Notes under the pieces: model-generated
The model's input: the letters and a program-made list of their open reading frames with translations, nothing else
What the model was told of the DNA's origin: nothing
Database searches by the model: none
Position numbers and translations under genes: made by a program
Part shown: positions 1-7,803 of the stretch, one piece after another
How positions within the stretch are numbered: position 1 is the first letter of the stretch
How the letters are laid out: the number at the start of each line of letters is the position of its first letter
Assembly (NCBI GenBank): GCA_963643925.1
Contig: CAVINS010000042.1
Coordinates: 1-31,860, forward strand
Reading direction: 5' to 3'
Source: Phocaeicola_A sp963643925
Lineage (GTDB): Bacteria > Bacteroidota > Bacteroidia > Bacteroidales > Bacteroidaceae
DNA: 31,860 nucleotides

Positions 1-250
1 CGAGTCGCTGAAGATAACATCCGGAGCTAACAAGGTGATTTCCTGGTGATTACCCCCCCATACGGATTTAGTGTAATCTCGTATACATTATTATATATAG
101 TACGGGCCATTGCGTGGATACCATGCAGTGGCCCGTACTGCATCCGTGCGCCCGCACCGCAGGGCCTTCACCACTTCACAACGCACCAGGCGTATATGTG
201 TTTTCAGACAATATAACGAGTGCAGAAACACACATCCCTAATACCAAAGT
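1..250. other. Non-coding stretch with a strong hairpin
   Basis: No reading frame here looks like a gene. The stretch holds a run of seven C at 53-59 and a near-perfect hairpin at 99-139. It runs into the control region of the small HTH gene. Whether it is the 3' flank of a gene outside the window cannot be told. Confidence 0.5.
99..139. repeat. 41-nt hairpin
   Basis: AGTACGGGCCA at 99-109 pairs exactly with TGGCCCGTACT at 129-139. Pairing continues inward through 110-117 against 121-128 with two G:U pairs, leaving a three-base loop (118-120). That is about 19 stacked pairs. No T-run follows on the + strand, and the - strand continues into an A/T-alternating stretch, so it is not a canonical terminator in either direction. 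It may be a terminator for an upstream gene, an RNA structure or a protein site. Confidence 0.7.
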
Positions 251-326
251 GTCGCCCATAAGTTTACATGTAAAGTAAATGGCGACGTTTATCTCATTAA
301 CACTATTACATTATTTAATTCTTTTG
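250..326 (+). promoter_or_regulatory. Control module A (palindrome plus -7 box) of the HTH gene
   Basis: TGTCGCC (250-256) is followed by five bases and then GTTTACATGTAAAG (262-275), whose core TTTACATGTAAA is a perfect palindrome. After 43 more bases comes TTCTTTTG (319-326), a fair match to the Bacteroidetes -7 element TAnnTTTG. The ATG chosen for the HTH gene is at 354. The same three elements with the same spacing recur at 681-757. The palindrome is a likely dimer binding site. The binding protein is not identified; the adjacent HTH protein is a candidate. Confidence 0.65.
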
Positions 327-353
327 TAAACAACAACGCAAATGGAAGGATAT

Positions 354-578
354 ATGATATCTATCGGACAACTTATTCAGTCAAAACTCAATGAGAATGG
401 GAAAACGGTCGTTTGGCTTTCTGCCCAGATACCGTGTAGTAGACAAAATCTGTACAAGGTCTTCAAGAAGGACTGTATAGATACGGAGATGCTCATGCGC
501 ATCTCCCAAATCTTGGAGTACGACTTCTTCCAAGTCTATTCCGCCGAATACAGAAGTCGGACGGGGGAGTTGGAGTAG
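354..578 (+). CDS. Small XRE/Cro-type helix-turn-helix protein (74 aa)
   Basis: A short DNA-binding protein consisting of one helix-turn-helix unit. Residues TVVWLSAQIPCSRQNLYKVF read as the two central helices and turn, and the following helix includes MLMRISQILEYDFFQVY. This resembles small Cro/CI-like proteins common in Bacteroides; I judged this by eye. The start at 354 is chosen over the in-frame ATG at 342 because GGAAGG at 345-350 is well placed as a ribosome binding site. It lies between two copies of a palindromic control module (250-326 and 681-757), so autoregulation and control of the downstream lipoprotein gene is a natural hypothesis. No ligand or effector domain is present. Confidence 0.75.
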   Translation: MISIGQLIQSKLNENGKTVVWLSAQIPCSRQNLYKVFKKDCIDTEMLMRISQILEYDFFQVYSAEYRSRTGELE

Positions 579-680
579 CGGGCCGCAAGTAGCGGTTCCG
601 CTTCTGCTCCCCTGTCGGGGTTCTGCTGCTACGGTACAAAGGATAGTCGGCCACGGTGTGCGCATGAGGGCCCTGTGCGA

Positions 681-757
681 TGTCGCCAATGCGTTTACAT
701 GTAAACCCTTTGATGACATGCTATCACGTTCCTCAATCGCTTTTCTTTCTTCCTTTG
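681..757 (+). promoter_or_regulatory. Control module B (palindrome plus -7 box) of the coiled-coil lipoprotein gene
   Basis: TGTCGCC (681-687), five bases, then GTTTACATGTAAAC (693-706, a perfect 14-base palindrome), 43 bases, then TTCCTTTG (750-757). All spacings equal those of module A at 250-326, while the intervening sequence differs. This implies conservation of function rather than a simple recent duplication. Transcription would start near 764, giving a leader of roughly 57 nt before the ATG at 821. Confidence 0.65.
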
Positions 758-820
758 CGAAACCGTTAGTCGGAACAAAATAGGAATCAATTATTTATTA
801 ACAAGTTGAACTAATAAAGT

Positions 821-3664
821 ATGAAGAAAATCACTTATTTAGTCGCATCCCTGTTATTGATGGGAACGACACCATTGCTTACCGGATGTGTGGACATCGA
901 CGAGCCGGCGGGTATTGAGGAGCTCCGTGGTGCGAAGGCCGAGTTGCTGACCGCCAAGGCTGCTGTAGAGAAAGCTAAAGTGGCTACTGAAGAGGCTAAC
1001 GCTGCTTACATCAACGCTGAGGCTGAGTATGTGAAGGCACAGGCAGCTCGCGAGAAGGCTGAGGCTACCATTGCAGAGGCTCAGGCTGAACTGATAAAGG
1101 CTCAAACAGAGTCGGAAAAGCTGGAGGCTGAGATGAAGAAAGCACAGGCAGAGCAGGAGTTGGCTGAGGCTAAGGCTTCTGCCGAACAGGCTGCAAAGGA
1201 ATGGGAACTCACCTACAAGAAGGCAGAGGCTGAGTATCAGGCTCTGTTGGTAAATTTGGCTGTACAGAAATCTACTGCCATCGACAATGCCCTTACATCT
1301 TACAAAGGCGATGTAAAACATGCCAAGGCAGAAATGGAGTCACGTGCTGAAGACCTGCGTGACGCACAGCGTGAATTGGACAAGGCACTGAGCGCTTTGG
1401 AAGCACAAGCTGAGGTAGACAAACCGGTTCTCGAAAATAAGGTCGCTTTGGCAGAGAGTAAAGTGGCTGCTCAGGAAGAGGCTCTGAAAGAGGCTCAGGC
1501 AACCTACGCCGAGGCTCAAGGCTTGAAGGTGGCTGACCTTGCAACGAAGTATGCCGAGATTCAGGAGAAGAAGAACGCAGCCGATCGCAAGCTCGCTGAT
1601 GCCCAGGTTAAAGCTGCCGAGGAAAAGCAGACACTTGACCAAACCTACGAGCCGGCATATAAGAAATTGGCTGATGAGGCAGCGGCTGCAGAAGATAAGG
1701 TTGTGGAAGTACCCGCATTCAGCTTCACTACGAAGGGCGTTTTGGTTGGCGGTGTTAGCGGCACAGCCTCTTCACAGAAGGCCACTGCTTCTTATAGCGA
1801 TATGGCAAGCATTGATAACAGACTCGATGCCCTGAATGATCTCTTGGATGACTTGAATCTGTCTGTTCGTAGCGATAACGACGATGCCAACGATGCGGAG
1901 ATTATCGCCGAGAAGACAGAGGAGCAGAAAGAGATTGTGGCGAAGTACAATAAGTATTATGAACTCTGGAGCAACGCTGTAGCTGCTTATAAGGCAGATC
2001 CCGACAAGAAGTACGGCACAACTTCTCCCGAGAAGATTGAGAAGGAGTACAACGCCTTGAAGAAAGATGTTGAGGCCCTCAATGCCACTATTACTGCCTA
2101 CAATGCCGTTCAAGCAAAGATTGATCAGACCGAAAAGGATAAGGAAACTGCTGATAAGGCAGGTAAGGCTGCTGTGAAGGCTGCTGAAGATGCGTACACG
2201 GCAGCTGTAAGCGATGCCAAGAAGGCTAAGACTGCAACCGAGAATGGAGCTGCTGCAACTGCTAAGACTCAGAAGGCAGCTTACGAGAAGGCTCAAACTA
2301 ATGCACAGACTGCATACGACAATGCACAGACTGCTTTATCTAACTACATAATGAGTCCTTCATTTGATTCTAGTTCTACTGCGTATGCTACATTGCAAGC
2401 TAATGCCGCTAATGCTTTGATTGCATTGAATGCTGCAAAAGCTAACAATGCTAAGGCCGAAGCAGAGATTCAGTCTGAAATAGTGGATGCCGCAGGCAAA
2501 ACTTATGATAAAGCCATACTTGATGCCAATACCACTAAGACAAATGCTTACAAAGCTGCAAATGAAGCTTACGAAGAGGCTCTGAAGAAGATTAATGAAA
2601 CCGTAATTGCTGAGACAAAGAACCTTGATGAGGCAATGAAGAAGGTGGATGCCGCTCAGAAGACTATCACAGATTCCAAGAAGGGTAGCTATACTGCATT
2701 CATCAATAAAGTGAAAGATGGAACTGTATCCATCTCTACTCCGGGTTATGATGTTGTGAACGCCGCTTCTACGCTGAATGCTAAGAAACTGCTCATAGCA
2801 GTGGAAATTGAGAAGGTGGTTGCTTTGAATCACGATGAGTTGGAGGCTGCTATCAAGGCATATGCAAAGGCGACATTCGGAACAGTATTTGACGATGCCA
2901 CAACCGGTACTCCTCGTCTGACAGCTGTTACCGAAGACCAGATGAATGCTTATGTTAAGAAGCAAATCGTAGCATACGAAACTGGTGATGATGAGGATGG
3001 TAACATTAAAGCTTCCCTCATCGATATGGATGACTATGCAGACTTGCTCGATGAATTCGGACTCCTTGGAGACGTGAAGTACATCAACGAGTACATCGCA
3101 TACCGCAAGGCTCTCCAGACGAACGACAGCGACGTTGCCACTATGATCAAGACCATAGAGGCTGAGATTGCTTCAACTGAGGCTTTGAAGGCTTCTATCA
3201 AGAAGACTGTTGATGATGCCTGGGCTGCTTACGATGCAAAATTTGCTGAGTACAACGAAAGGGTTGCCGAGACTCAAGTGGCTGTAACCGAGGCTGAGTA
3301 TGAGAATGTGGCAATGACTGAACTGCTCGATGCTTACGAAGGCGCTATAACTTCTTACAAGGGTTCTTACGCTGGCACTGCTACAGAGTATACCTTCGAT
3401 GAGGATAACCTCAAAGAGTATGTACGTGTCTGCAAGGGAAAAGTTGAGGATGCAGAGACGAACCTTGTTTCGGCACAGTCTTCGCTGACGAAAGCTAAAC
3501 AGGCTCTTGCCAAGCTGACTCAGAGTGGCGACGAGAAAGCCGCTTACGAACTGGCTCAGCAAGACCTGGAGGACGCACAGGATGCTTACAAGGCAGCTCA
3601 GGAAGAATACAACGTTGCTCTGGAGGCTCTGAATGCGAAGATGACTGAGCTCAACGTTCAGTAA
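821..3664 (+). CDS. Large coiled-coil surface lipoprotein (947 aa)
   Basis: The N-terminus is a lipoprotein signal peptide ending in the lipobox LLTGC, with the lipidated cysteine at residue 23. It is followed by VDIDE, acidic residues of the kind that mark surface-exposed lipoproteins in Bacteroides. From about residue 35 to 290 there is almost continuous Ala/Glu/Lys-rich helix with units such as KAEAEY and KAQAE. More such helix occurs at roughly 430-620 and 780-945. Short Ser/Thr/Gly-rich breaks separate the blocks, for example near residues 297-325. No enzymatic motif was found. The architecture suggests a long rod anchored in the outer membrane. An outer-membrane barrel gene follows 37 nt downstream, so the two may act together. 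The cargo or ligand is unknown. Confidence 0.85.
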   Translation: MKKITYLVASLLLMGTTPLLTGCVDIDEPAGIEELRGAKAELLTAKAAVEKAKVATEEANAAYINAEAEYVKAQAAREKAEATIAEAQAELIKAQTESEKLEAEMKKAQAEQELAEAKASAEQAAKEWELTYKKAEAEYQALLVNLAVQKSTAIDNALTSYKGDVKHAKAEMESRAEDLRDAQRELDKALSALEAQAEVDKPVLENKVALAESKVAAQEEALKEAQATYAEAQGLKVADLATKYAEIQEKKNAADRKLADAQVKAAEEKQTLDQTYEPAYKKLADEAAAAEDKVVEVPAFSFTTKGVLVGGVSGTASSQKATASYSDMASIDNRLDALNDLLDDLNLSVRSDNDDANDAEIIAEKTEEQKEIVAKYNKYYELWSNAVAAYKADPDKKYGTTSPEKIEKEYNALKKDVEALNATITAYNAVQAKIDQTEKDKETADKAGKAAVKAAEDAYTAAVSDAKKAKTATENGAAATAKTQKAAYEKAQTNAQTAYDNAQTALSNYIMSPSFDSSSTAYATLQANAANALIALNAAKANNAKAEAEIQSEIVDAAGKTYDKAILDANTTKTNAYKAANEAYEEALKKINETVIAETKNLDEAMKKVDAAQKTITDSKKGSYTAFINKVKDGTVSISTPGYDVVNAASTLNAKKLLIAVEIEKVVALNHDELEAAIKAYAKATFGTVFDDATTGTPRLTAVTEDQMNAYVKKQIVAYETGDDEDGNIKASLIDMDDYADLLDEFGLLGDVKYINEYIAYRKALQTNDSDVATMIKTIEAEIASTEALKASIKKTVDDAWAAYDAKFAEYNERVAETQVAVTEAEYENVAMTELLDAYEGAITSYKGSYAGTATEYTFDEDNLKEYVRVCKGKVEDAETNLVSAQSSLTKAKQALAKLTQSGDEKAAYELAQQDLEDAQDAYKAAQEEYNVALEALNAKMTELNVQ

Positions 3665-3701
3665 CTAAACATTACCTATTAGTATATTTAATAGAAATAA
3701 A

Positions 3702-4595
3702 ATGAGAAAATTACTATACTCAATTCTATTGTTAATCGCTGTTGCTGCGCCTGTGAAGGCGCAGCAGTCAGCCGGTTGCGACAAGGATGGTGTAGTGTAT
3801 GCTCCCCGGAAAGGTCAGTGGCAGATATCACTGATGCTGGGCAACAGCGGTCAGACCTATGGCGACGACTACTCTGCCCTGCTCCAGTCGAAAATCACCA
3901 ACACGACCGGTTCAGTAGGTCTTCCCAACGGAAGCACCGCCACGTCGGGACAACTCGGCAGTTATCTGAACATCTCCGGTATGACCGATAACAGTTTGAC
4001 CAACATGCTTGGTGTGCAGGTGAAATATTTCGTCTCCGACCTCTGGAGCCTCAACCTGTCGCTGGGTATGAATATCGATGTCACTCCTAAGAAGGATTAT
4101 GTGGAAGGCGACTACGAATCCGTTGCCGACATGATTATCCCCGAACAGAAGTACATCAACGCACAAGCCTCCAACAACTGGTTTGTCAACGTGGGTACGG
4201 ACCGTTATTTCCAGACGAGCAATCCGCGCATCAATCCTTACGTGGGAGTAGCCGCAGGGTTCCAAATGGCGCGCGTCGACACGAAGGAACCGTATGTGGG
4301 CACCTACGCTGATGGTGAAGACGACTTTGGTGACGCCGAGGTCGATGGCCTGGATAAGCATGTCTACTATGCTGCAGGCAATGTCGGCCAGATGTATGCC
4401 ATCAAAGGCGGACTGGTTGCCGGTGTGGAATACAGCCTTAGCAAGGGCCTCATTCTGGCACTGGAGTGTCAACCGCTGGTTTATCGCTACGATGTCATCC
4501 AGATCTGCCCGCAAGGGTTCGACAAGTACATGACGTCGCACCATAACCTCAAACTGATAGAGATGCCGGTGTTGAAACTCGGTTTCAGATTCTGA
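3702..4595 (+). CDS. Outer-membrane beta-barrel protein (297 aa)
   Basis: A signal peptide (MRKLLYSILLLIAVAAPVKA, then QQSAG) precedes a chain of alternating hydrophobic/polar strands. Examples are GQWQISLMLGNS, LWSLNLSLGMNIDVT, PYVGVAAGF and GLVAGVEYSLSKGLILALE. The chain ends in LKLGFRF, with the terminal Phe expected for recognition by the barrel assembly machinery. This fits a small outer-membrane barrel of about 8-12 strands. It follows the coiled-coil lipoprotein gene with a 37-nt gap and no clear terminator, so co-transcription is likely. A strong terminator lies just after it. The specific function is not recognised. Confidence 0.75.
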   Translation: MRKLLYSILLLIAVAAPVKAQQSAGCDKDGVVYAPRKGQWQISLMLGNSGQTYGDDYSALLQSKITNTTGSVGLPNGSTATSGQLGSYLNISGMTDNSLTNMLGVQVKYFVSDLWSLNLSLGMNIDVTPKKDYVEGDYESVADMIIPEQKYINAQASNNWFVNVGTDRYFQTSNPRINPYVGVAAGFQMARVDTKEPYVGTYADGEDDFGDAEVDGLDKHVYYAAGNVGQMYAIKGGLVAGVEYSLSKGLILALECQPLVYRYDVIQICPQGFDKYMTSHHNLKLIEMPVLKLGFRF

Positions 4596-4624
4596 TCTCA
4601 TATCACACACTACTAATAATGTTG

Positions 4625-4672
4625 AAAAGCGATTCTGCTAATTGCAAGATTAGACGGATCGCTTTTCTTTTT
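4625..4672 (+). terminator. Rho-independent terminator
   Basis: AAAAGCGAT (4625-4633) pairs with ATCGCTTTT (4658-4666), with an inner CTAAT/ATTAG stem, and a T-rich tail follows. It closes the HTH/coiled-coil/barrel gene group. Confidence 0.85.
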
Positions 4673-4692
4673 CCAAATACCAATGACTGACT

Positions 4693-5265
4693 ATGAAATA
4701 CAAACTGATATTTGGTCTGCTGGCCGTCACAGCCTGTTGCCTGATGGCCCGTTGCACCCGGCAGGGGTGGTCGCTCCGTGGACATACGGCTTTCGATGAG
4801 TACTGCTGCGCCCTGTTGCTCGACGAGAATGGCCACCATGTGGATAGCGCCGCCATAAGCAAGGGTGACTTCACCGTCAGCCTGGCCGACAATGTAGACA
4901 CTCCACGTATGATGACTGTCCGTCTGATGAGCTCCCGCGAAGCGGACAATACCTTTGACATGCCCGTGGTGGTGGAGAACGGCACCGTCAACCTTATCAT
5001 AGGCGACTATGTGCTCATTGGCGGCACTACGCTCAACGACGACCTGCAGCATTTCTTCAACGACCTTCAGGTCTGCCAGGACAAGTGCCTCCACACGGAG
5101 GGGATGGGCGAGTCGGAGATCAACGCTGTCTTCTCCGCCTTCTACCTGCAACAGATAACCCTCCACCGCAACGATGTGCTGGGCCCGTACATCTACCACA
5201 ACTACGGCATCCATCTGGATGCGAATGCCAATGGGGAAGCAAGGAAACTGCTGAATCTGCAATGA
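4693..5265 (+). CDS. DUF4369-like lipoprotein without a thioredoxin domain (190 aa)
   Basis: The N-terminus is hydrophobic with a probable lipobox VTAC (Cys15). Cys21 in LMARC is a less orthodox alternative. The body resembles the DUF4369 domain, the N-terminal beta-rich domain of many Bacteroides periplasmic thioredoxin-like proteins. Recognisable pieces are the strand pattern around residues 25-100, the phrase VVVENGTVNLIIGDYVLIGGTTLNDDL near 95-120 (shown by its key turns GDY, GGT and LND), and a following helical segment. In most relatives this domain precedes an AhpC/TSA-type thioredoxin fold. Here the protein ends after 190 residues with no CxxC motif. It stands between two terminators, so it is probably its own transcription unit. 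Function unknown. Confidence 0.7.
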   Translation: MKYKLIFGLLAVTACCLMARCTRQGWSLRGHTAFDEYCCALLLDENGHHVDSAAISKGDFTVSLADNVDTPRMMTVRLMSSREADNTFDMPVVVENGTVNLIIGDYVLIGGTTLNDDLQHFFNDLQVCQDKCLHTEGMGESEINAVFSAFYLQQITLHRNDVLGPYIYHNYGIHLDANANGEARKLLNLQ

Positions 5266-5269
5266 TATA

Positions 5270-5347
5270 ACGTACGCTCCGCCCTTCATACTAATTGAAG
5301 TGTTGATGCCACCAAAATCCTCGGGTAGGAGCGTACGTCTTTTTTTC
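5270..5347 (+). terminator. Rho-independent terminator
   Basis: ACGTACGCTCC (5270-5280) pairs perfectly with GGAGCGTACGT (5328-5338) and is followed by a run of T broken by a single C. It ends the DUF4369 gene. Confidence 0.9.
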
Positions 5348-5388
5348 TACTGTTATTCACACTCACTACTGTCACTATAATAGAAAAT

Positions 5389-5420
5389 CGATTCGCCCCT
5401 CGTTGGTGAGGGGTGAATCG
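5389..5420. terminator. Hairpin between convergent units
   Basis: CGATTCGCCCCTC (5389-5401) pairs with GAGGGGTGAATCG (5408-5420) with one G:U pair and a six-base loop. Reading on the - strand it is followed by ATTTTC, so it probably terminates the PepSY-like gene pair transcribed leftward. Confidence 0.7.
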
Positions 5421-5453
5421 CTTAGGTCTTGATTCTCTCCGTCAGGAACTGTG

Positions 5454-5948
5454 TCAGATGACGGTGGTGGGGAGTACGTCGTCGTTCTCTGCGTCGTCCA
5501 CGCTCTTTAGTAGAGTACCGTCGGTGGCGTAGTAGAGCTTGTGGTCGGGCTTCCCGGCGGTCTCCACCTCTATCAGGTAGAAGGTCTCGTTCGGCCGCTC
5601 ATACTTGTCGATGTCCTCCACGGTCCAGGTCTTGTAGTCGCTGCCCTCGAATGCCACTTTCACCTCACTTGGCAGGGCGCTCTTGTCTCTTCCCAGGTCC
5701 GTTTCCGTCATGCACCACACACCTGCGGTGGTGAACCATGCGTCCGTCTCCATCCCGTTTGTGCGGAACTCCGCTACATAGTATCCCGACTTCTGTTCCC
5801 ACTCTTCGCCGGTCACCGAGGGGTATTTCGCCTGGAGGGCACTCTGTATCGCTTCGGATACATTTGTCGGGTTGTTGTCGTCGCTGCAACTCTGCAAAGC
5901 CATCGCGCCGCAAAGGGCCAATGAGCATACGTATAAATTCAGTTTCAT
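5454..5948 (-). CDS. PepSY-like surface lipoprotein (164 aa)
   Basis: The ATG at 5948 is used because it starts a clear lipoprotein signal (MKLNLYVCSLALCGAMALQSC, Cys21). The longer open frame upstream has no signal character. SDDNN after the cysteine matches the acidic surface-export signal of Bacteroides lipoproteins. Two related segments follow (about residues 30-90 and 95-160), each with the PepSY-like pattern: an amphipathic helix (IQSALQAKYP), a strand pair (GYYVAEFRTNGMETDAWFT) and a Trp/Tyr-rich turn. PepSY-like proteins are thought to bind ligands or modulate partners rather than catalyse. It lies 26 nt after a second PepSY-like gene, and both lie beside a two-component system. Confidence 0.8.
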   Translation of the reverse strand: MKLNLYVCSLALCGAMALQSCSDDNNPTNVSEAIQSALQAKYPSVTGEEWEQKSGYYVAEFRTNGMETDAWFTTAGVWCMTETDLGRDKSALPSEVKVAFEGSDYKTWTVEDIDKYERPNETFYLIEVETAGKPDHKLYYATDGTLLKSVDDAENDDVLPTTVI

Positions 5949-5974
5949 ATTCTTGATGTATTTAGGGTGGTTTG

Positions 5975-6412
5975 TTATCTGTCTATGTCTGTCACGTTGA
6001 AGTTCTTGTCGAATGTCACTTCCCATCCGTTGGAAAGCTTCACCTCGTAGCCGCGCTTCTCCTTCTCTATCCTCAGCACCTTGGCGTCGGGATACTGCTT
6101 CTTCACGTAGTCGCGAATGGCTGCGGGTACGATGGCCGTCGGCACTTGGCTGTATTTGCAGTTCACTTCTGTCCACTCTCCCGCTTTGTCGAACTCCGCC
6201 TTGTCGCCGTTGGTGAAGATGATGTCGTAGCTTTTGCTCAGGAAATCACTCTCCATCTTGGCCAGTGCGATGGAGCTGTCGGGGAAATGCTGCTTGATGA
6301 AGCGTTGGGCCTGTTGGGGCATCTGCTCCAGTCGGATGGGCTTGTCGTCGTCCGCCAACACCGCGGTTTGCAGGGCGAACAGGCTGACGAGCATGAGGGC
6401 TAACTGTTTCAT
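5975..6412 (-). CDS. PepSY-like periplasmic protein (145 aa)
   Basis: A Sec signal peptide (cleavage likely after AVLA) precedes two PepSY-like units, about residues 27-85 and 88-145. Each has a helix with a K/R-x-x-P ending (IKQHFPDS, VKKQYPDA) followed by strands containing an acidic/aromatic pattern (YDIIFTNGDKAEFDK, YEVKLSNGWEVTFDK). This is the PepSY-like (DUF2874) family by resemblance. It is first in a two-gene unit with the downstream lipoprotein. Its promoter carries the same direct repeat as the promoter of the nearby response regulator, so it is very likely a target of that system. Confidence 0.8.
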   Translation of the reverse strand: MKQLALMLVSLFALQTAVLADDDKPIRLEQMPQQAQRFIKQHFPDSSIALAKMESDFLSKSYDIIFTNGDKAEFDKAGEWTEVNCKYSQVPTAIVPAAIRDYVKKQYPDAKVLRIEKEKRGYEVKLSNGWEVTFDKNFNVTDIDR

Positions 6413-6462
6413 GATAGATTCTCAATTAAGTGGTTTGTTACTCTGATTTATTGTTTCTGATG

Positions 6463-6497
6463 CAAAGATGAGGCGCGAATCTGAAATGATTCTGAAA
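6463..6497 (-). promoter_or_regulatory. TTTCAGA-repeat promoter of the PepSY-like genes
   Basis: Read on the - strand there are two copies of TTTCAGA (6491-6497 and 6480-6486), 11 bases apart, then CATCTTTG (6463-6470) as the -7 element. The 11-base period fits tandem binding of an OmpR-type dimer. The promoter of the response regulator has the same elements at the same distances (8510-8544). Confidence 0.75.
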
Positions 6498-6511
6498 TCC
6501 GCGAATATTCT

Positions 6512-7786
6512 TCATCTTTTTCTGATGACAAACACATGCCGCTCGTCGGTATACGAATAGGAGAGGAGCAACCCGTATTGTCTGCAGATGGAGGAGGCGA
6601 TGGCCAGGCCCAGTCCGGTGGACCCCTTCTTGCGGTCGCCTTGGTAGAAGCGTTCGAACACCCGCTTCCCGTCCAGGGGTTTCTTCTCGCCGCTGTTGCT
6701 GAGGGCGATATGCCGCGCCGTCAGTGTGACGGTGATGTCCCCGCCGTCTACGTTGTGCACATAGGCGTTCTTCAGCAGGTTGGTCATCAGTATGGTGGCC
6801 AGCGATTCGTTGATCTCCTGTCGGAACTGTCCCTCCTCGCGTATGTCGAGCGCGATGCCCCGGTATGCGTACACTTCCCGGTAGTCGTCGGCGTGTCGCT
6901 TCAGCACGTCGTTGAGGCAGACGGTGGTGGTGTCGGCGAACTGGCTGTTGTCTATCTTGGAGAGCAACAGTAGCGACTTGTTCAGCTTGGTGGCATGGTC
7001 CAGTGTCTGTAGTGTCTTCAGCAGCTCTCCCATCTGCGCCTCGCTGAGGCTCTCGTCCTCCAACAACATCTCCAGCCGGTTCTGGCAGATAGCCAAGGGG
7101 GTCTGCATCTCGTGCGAGGCATTGCCGATGAACTGCTTCTGTTGCTCATACATCTCCTCGCTGCGTGCCGCATAGCGCAGGGCTGCCTCGTTTAGCTTCC
7201 GAAACTCCGTGATGCGCGTCTCGTTGCCGAGCGGCGCGTTCTTCTTGCCCAGGCGGTAATGGTCCAGCCAGTGGAGCAGCACGTAGAGGGGTTTCAGACT
7301 CTGGCGGAACACCCATACGTCGATGAGGATGATGGTGAGCAGCAAGGCGACGTAGAGGTAGATGATCAGGTGGAGCATGGCGCTCTGGAGGTCCTCTTTC
7401 TCGATGGTGGGTGTGGAGACGGTCAGCTTGTAACAGGTGCCCTCGTCGTTGCGGAACAGTGTCGTCAGTATGCGTGCCGGCTCGGTCTCCCGCTTCTCGG
7501 GGATGTAGACCATGGAGTCCTGGTAGCTGATGTTCTCGTGCCGACGGAGGTATTCCTCGTCCACCTCCGTCAGGAAGTACTGGTTGTTCGAGCCGTTGTC
7601 TTTCGACGGTAGTTTCTCTCCGGCCAGCGAGCGGATGATGATTAGCTCCGAGTAATCCTCCAGGCTGTCGTCCACCTCATCGTTTATCTCGTCGATGATG
7701 GCGGCGTAGAAGAACACGGCCCATGCCGTCAGTATCACGATGATGCCTACGGACAGGCGGAACAGCACGTGGTAGAACAGTTTCAT
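6512..7786 (-). CDS. Two-component sensor histidine kinase (424 aa)
   Basis: Membrane sensor kinase. Transmembrane helices at about 10-30 and 137-160 flank a periplasmic sensor region of about 105 residues. The dimerisation/phosphoacceptor helix contains NASHEMQTPL with His225. The ATPase domain has the N box (LLKNAYVHN, Asn340) and a G box (GSTGLGLA, 389-395). The start at 7786 is chosen because the signal-anchor begins there; the longer frame overlaps the regulator gene without membrane or domain features. The partner response regulator ends 17 nt upstream, so the two are co-transcribed. The linked PepSY-like genes suggest an envelope signal, but the ligand is not known. Confidence 0.9.
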   Translation of the reverse strand: MKLFYHVLFRLSVGIIVILTAWAVFFYAAIIDEINDEVDDSLEDYSELIIIRSLAGEKLPSKDNGSNNQYFLTEVDEEYLRRHENISYQDSMVYIPEKRETEPARILTTLFRNDEGTCYKLTVSTPTIEKEDLQSAMLHLIIYLYVALLLTIILIDVWVFRQSLKPLYVLLHWLDHYRLGKKNAPLGNETRITEFRKLNEAALRYAARSEEMYEQQKQFIGNASHEMQTPLAICQNRLEMLLEDESLSEAQMGELLKTLQTLDHATKLNKSLLLLSKIDNSQFADTTTVCLNDVLKRHADDYREVYAYRGIALDIREEGQFRQEINESLATILMTNLLKNAYVHNVDGGDITVTLTARHIALSNSGEKKPLDGKRVFERFYQGDRKKGSTGLGLAIASSICRQYGLLLSYSYTDERHVFVIRKR

Positions 7787-7803
7787 GTACCTGCGGTTGA
7801 GGG

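Noticed and set aside
381..719. 112-codon open frame on the - strand over the HTH gene
   Set aside because: It is antisense to the better supported HTH gene, runs through the second palindrome and has no domain or start signal.
5949..6176. N-terminal extension of the PepSY-like lipoprotein
   Set aside because: It overlaps the upstream PepSY-like gene and would bury the lipoprotein signal peptide inside the protein.
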